From Reyranella sp. (GTDB taxonomy: Bacteria > Pseudomonadota > Alphaproteobacteria > Reyranellales > Reyranellaceae): a DNA stretch of 64,000 nt. Under the pieces are notes generated by a model. It saw only the letters and a program-made list of their open reading frames with translations, searched no databases and was not told the DNA's origin. The stretch's first letter is position 1. Every line of letters starts with the position of its first letter. The stretch lies in contig NZ_SCUT01000010.1 in assembly GCF_004297265.1 (NCBI RefSeq), positions 124,001 through 188,000 on the forward strand, in the 5' to 3' direction. Position numbers and translations under genes: made by a program. Positions 62,672-64,000 of the stretch are shown piece after piece.

Positions 62672-63666
62672 CGCCGCTTCTCCCCGAAGCCGAAGCGCTC
62701 GGCGATCCACGGCCAGACGCCGGCCGGGCGGTACATCACGATCACCAGCAGGGCGAGGCCGTAGAAGATCTGCTTCAGGCCGGAGATGTGGAAGACCTCG
62801 CTCAGGTCGGTAAAGATCTCGCCGAGGCCGGTCAGGACCACCGCGCCGACGATGGGTCCGAACAGCGTGCCCAGCCCGCCGATGATCGGGGCCAGCGTGA
62901 ACTCGATGGAGCGGCCCATGGCGAAGGCCGTCTCCGGGAAGAGGTTGTTGTAGTAGAAGGCGTTCCAGACGCCGGCCAGCGCCGTCAGCGCCGCCGAGAT
63001 CACGATCGCAATCATCTTGCAGCGCAGGACCGGGACGCCCACCGCCTGGGCCGCTTCCGGGTCTTCGCGGATGGCGAGCCAGTAGCGGCCGAGCCGGCTT
63101 TCGAGGAGGAGGCGGCAGAGGATGAAGGTGCCGGCCGCCAGCGCCAGGATCACGTAATAGAAGAGCAGCGGCCCGCCGCGAAGGTTCAGGATGTCGGAGG
63201 CGGCGTCGACCTTTAGGAAGAGGCCGCCCGACCCGCCGGCCCAGCCCCAATGATCGAAGGCAATGCGCGTGAACTCGCTGAAGGCGATGGTGAGCAGGGC
63301 GAAATAGACGCCGGCCAGCGAGAAGCGGAAGCCGAGATAGCCGACGATCGATCCCGCGGCGACGGCCGCCGCGACCGCGACGAAGACGCCGGCCCATGGG
63401 CCGATGCCGTAGTGGAAGAAGAGACCGGCGGCGATGTAGCCGCCCACACCGGCATAGAGCGCGTGGCCGAGCGAGAGCTGGCCGGCGAAGCCCATCATGA
63501 TGTTCCATGCCTGGCCGACGAAGGCGAAGTAGAGGACCAGGATCAGGACGGAGAGGCCGTATTTGCCAAGCAGCGCCGGTGCCACGAGCAGGAGCACGAG
63601 AAGCGCGCCCAGGCACCACAGAGAGCGGGCCGGCACGCCCCCGGTCAGTCGTGCGAGAAGGTTCAT
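62668..63666 (-). CDS. livM: Branched-chain amino acid-type ABC transporter permease LivM (second system)
   Basis: A 332-residue LivM-type permease with about 8-10 membrane segments; AWNIMMGFAGQLSLGHALYAGVGGY, FSLAGVYFALLTIAFSEFTRI, LAIREDPEAAQAVGVPV and IIGGLGTLFGPIVGAVVL are typical. It overlaps livH and livG by 4 nt each. Confidence 0.94.
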   Translation of the reverse strand: MNLLARLTGGVPARSLWCLGALLVLLLVAPALLGKYGLSVLILVLYFAFVGQAWNIMMGFAGQLSLGHALYAGVGGYIAAGLFFHYGIGPWAGVFVAVAAAVAAGSIVGYLGFRFSLAGVYFALLTIAFSEFTRIAFDHWGWAGGSGGLFLKVDAASDILNLRGGPLLFYYVILALAAGTFILCRLLLESRLGRYWLAIREDPEAAQAVGVPVLRCKMIAIVISAALTALAGVWNAFYYNNLFPETAFAMGRSIEFTLAPIIGGLGTLFGPIVGAVVLTGLGEIFTDLSEVFHISGLKQIFYGLALLVIVMYRPAGVWPWIAERFGFGEKRR

Positions 63667-64000
63667 GGGCCGCTCTTGCCGAACAGCCCCTGCGGCCGCA
63701 GCAGCAGCACCAGGATCAGGATTCCAAAGCTCACCATGCTCTTCAGTGACGGCTGCAGCAGGAGGCCCGCCACCGCCTCGCTGACGCCGATCAGCAGGCC
63801 GCCGGCCAGCGCGCCCGTCATGCTGCCGAGGCCGCCCACGATCACGATGACGAAGGCGAGCAGCGTGTACTCGGCAGCGAGGAACGGCGTCACCGGAATG
63901 ATCGTGATCATCAGCGCGCCGGCGGCGCCGACGCAGGCCGCACCCACGCCGAAGGTGAAGGCGTAGAGCCGGCGGACGTCGAGGCCGACGACCAGGGCGC
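63663..64000 (-). CDS. livH: Branched-chain amino acid-type ABC transporter permease LivH (second system), partial
   Basis: The C-terminal part (about 111 residues) of a LivH-type permease; the frame is open to the window edge, with the start outside. LYAFTFGVGAACVGAAGALM, VIVIVGGLGSMTGALAGGLLIGVSE and LILVLLLRPQGLFGKSGP match the family end. The binding protein of this system is not in the window, so its ligand cannot be guessed. Confidence 0.9.
   Translation of the reverse strand, partial: ALVVGLDVRRLYAFTFGVGAACVGAAGALMITIIPVTPFLAAEYTLLAFVIVIVGGLGSMTGALAGGLLIGVSEAVAGLLLQPSLKSMVSFGILILVLLLRPQGLFGKSGP

Overview
The window is a GC-rich, gene-dense chromosomal segment of an alphaproteobacterium. 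Support for this is a direct-repeat GAAC-N7-GAAC SOS box in front of an imuA-imuB-dnaE2 mutasome, several Liv-type and Pot-type ABC importers, a box-type aerobic benzoyl-CoA pathway, and many small palindromic intergenic repeats. A Reyranella-like soil or freshwater organism would fit, but that is an impression; no rRNA or tRNA gene is present to test it. I see no phage, integrase, transposase or CRISPR array.

Layout. 1-6.2 kb (mostly + strand): the end of a SnoaL-like gene, a NitT/TauT-type ABC importer (substrate-binding protein, ATPase, permease), an enoyl-CoA hydratase divergent from a MaoC-like hydratase, a ChaC-like cyclotransferase and an EamA exporter. 6.2-12.4 kb: moaA, then a DNA-repair group of ATP-dependent ligase, beta-CASP exonuclease and divergent Lhr-like helicase. 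12.4-18.8 kb (- strand): imuA, imuB, a VapBC toxin-antitoxin pair and dnaE2, packed as one SOS-type operon. 18.8-27.6 kb: a GT61-like glycosyltransferase, a UlaG-like metallo-hydrolase, an acetylpolyamine-deacetylase-like protein, a CaiB/BaiF CoA-transferase, a ParE/Phd pair, an M20 amidohydrolase, a BenE-type transporter, and a CMD-family gene divergent from an HxlR regulator with two evident operators. 27.6-39.8 kb (all - strand): a SorAB-like sulfite dehydrogenase, a PotFGHI polyamine importer, a LivKHMGF importer and a sensor adenylate cyclase. 39.8-46.3 kb: a GNAT protein, benzoate-CoA ligase, small secreted or stress proteins, an orphan TRAP binding protein and a DUF4239 membrane protein. 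46.4-50.4 kb: a 1308-residue autotransporter. 50.6-55.4 kb: boxB and boxC, with a divergent GNAT-Rrf2 pair and a secreted protein. 55.5-64 kb (- strand): an acyl-CoA-dehydrogenase homologue, two tandem membrane adenylate cyclases, a Tat-exported transglutaminase-like protein and a second Liv importer that runs off the right edge.

How the genes fit together. BenE, benzoate-CoA ligase, BoxB and BoxC cover uptake, activation, epoxidation and ring cleavage of benzoate, but they are spread over about 28 kb and boxA (the reductase) is not in the window. MoaA makes the molybdenum-cofactor precursor that the SorA-type enzyme needs. The mutasome and the ligase-exonuclease-helicase group are both DNA-damage functions and converge on each other.

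The most unusual items are: (i) the autotransporter, whose secreted part looks like a complete two-lobed pepsin-type aspartic protease; (ii) the VapBC pair nested inside the SOS mutasome operon, 4 nt ahead of a dnaE2 without its own ribosome-binding site; (iii) an acyl-CoA-dehydrogenase homologue in which both usual catalytic-glutamate positions are replaced, resembling sulfinopropionyl-CoA desulfinases; (iv) families of palindromic repeats placed between genes inside the pot, liv and box operons.
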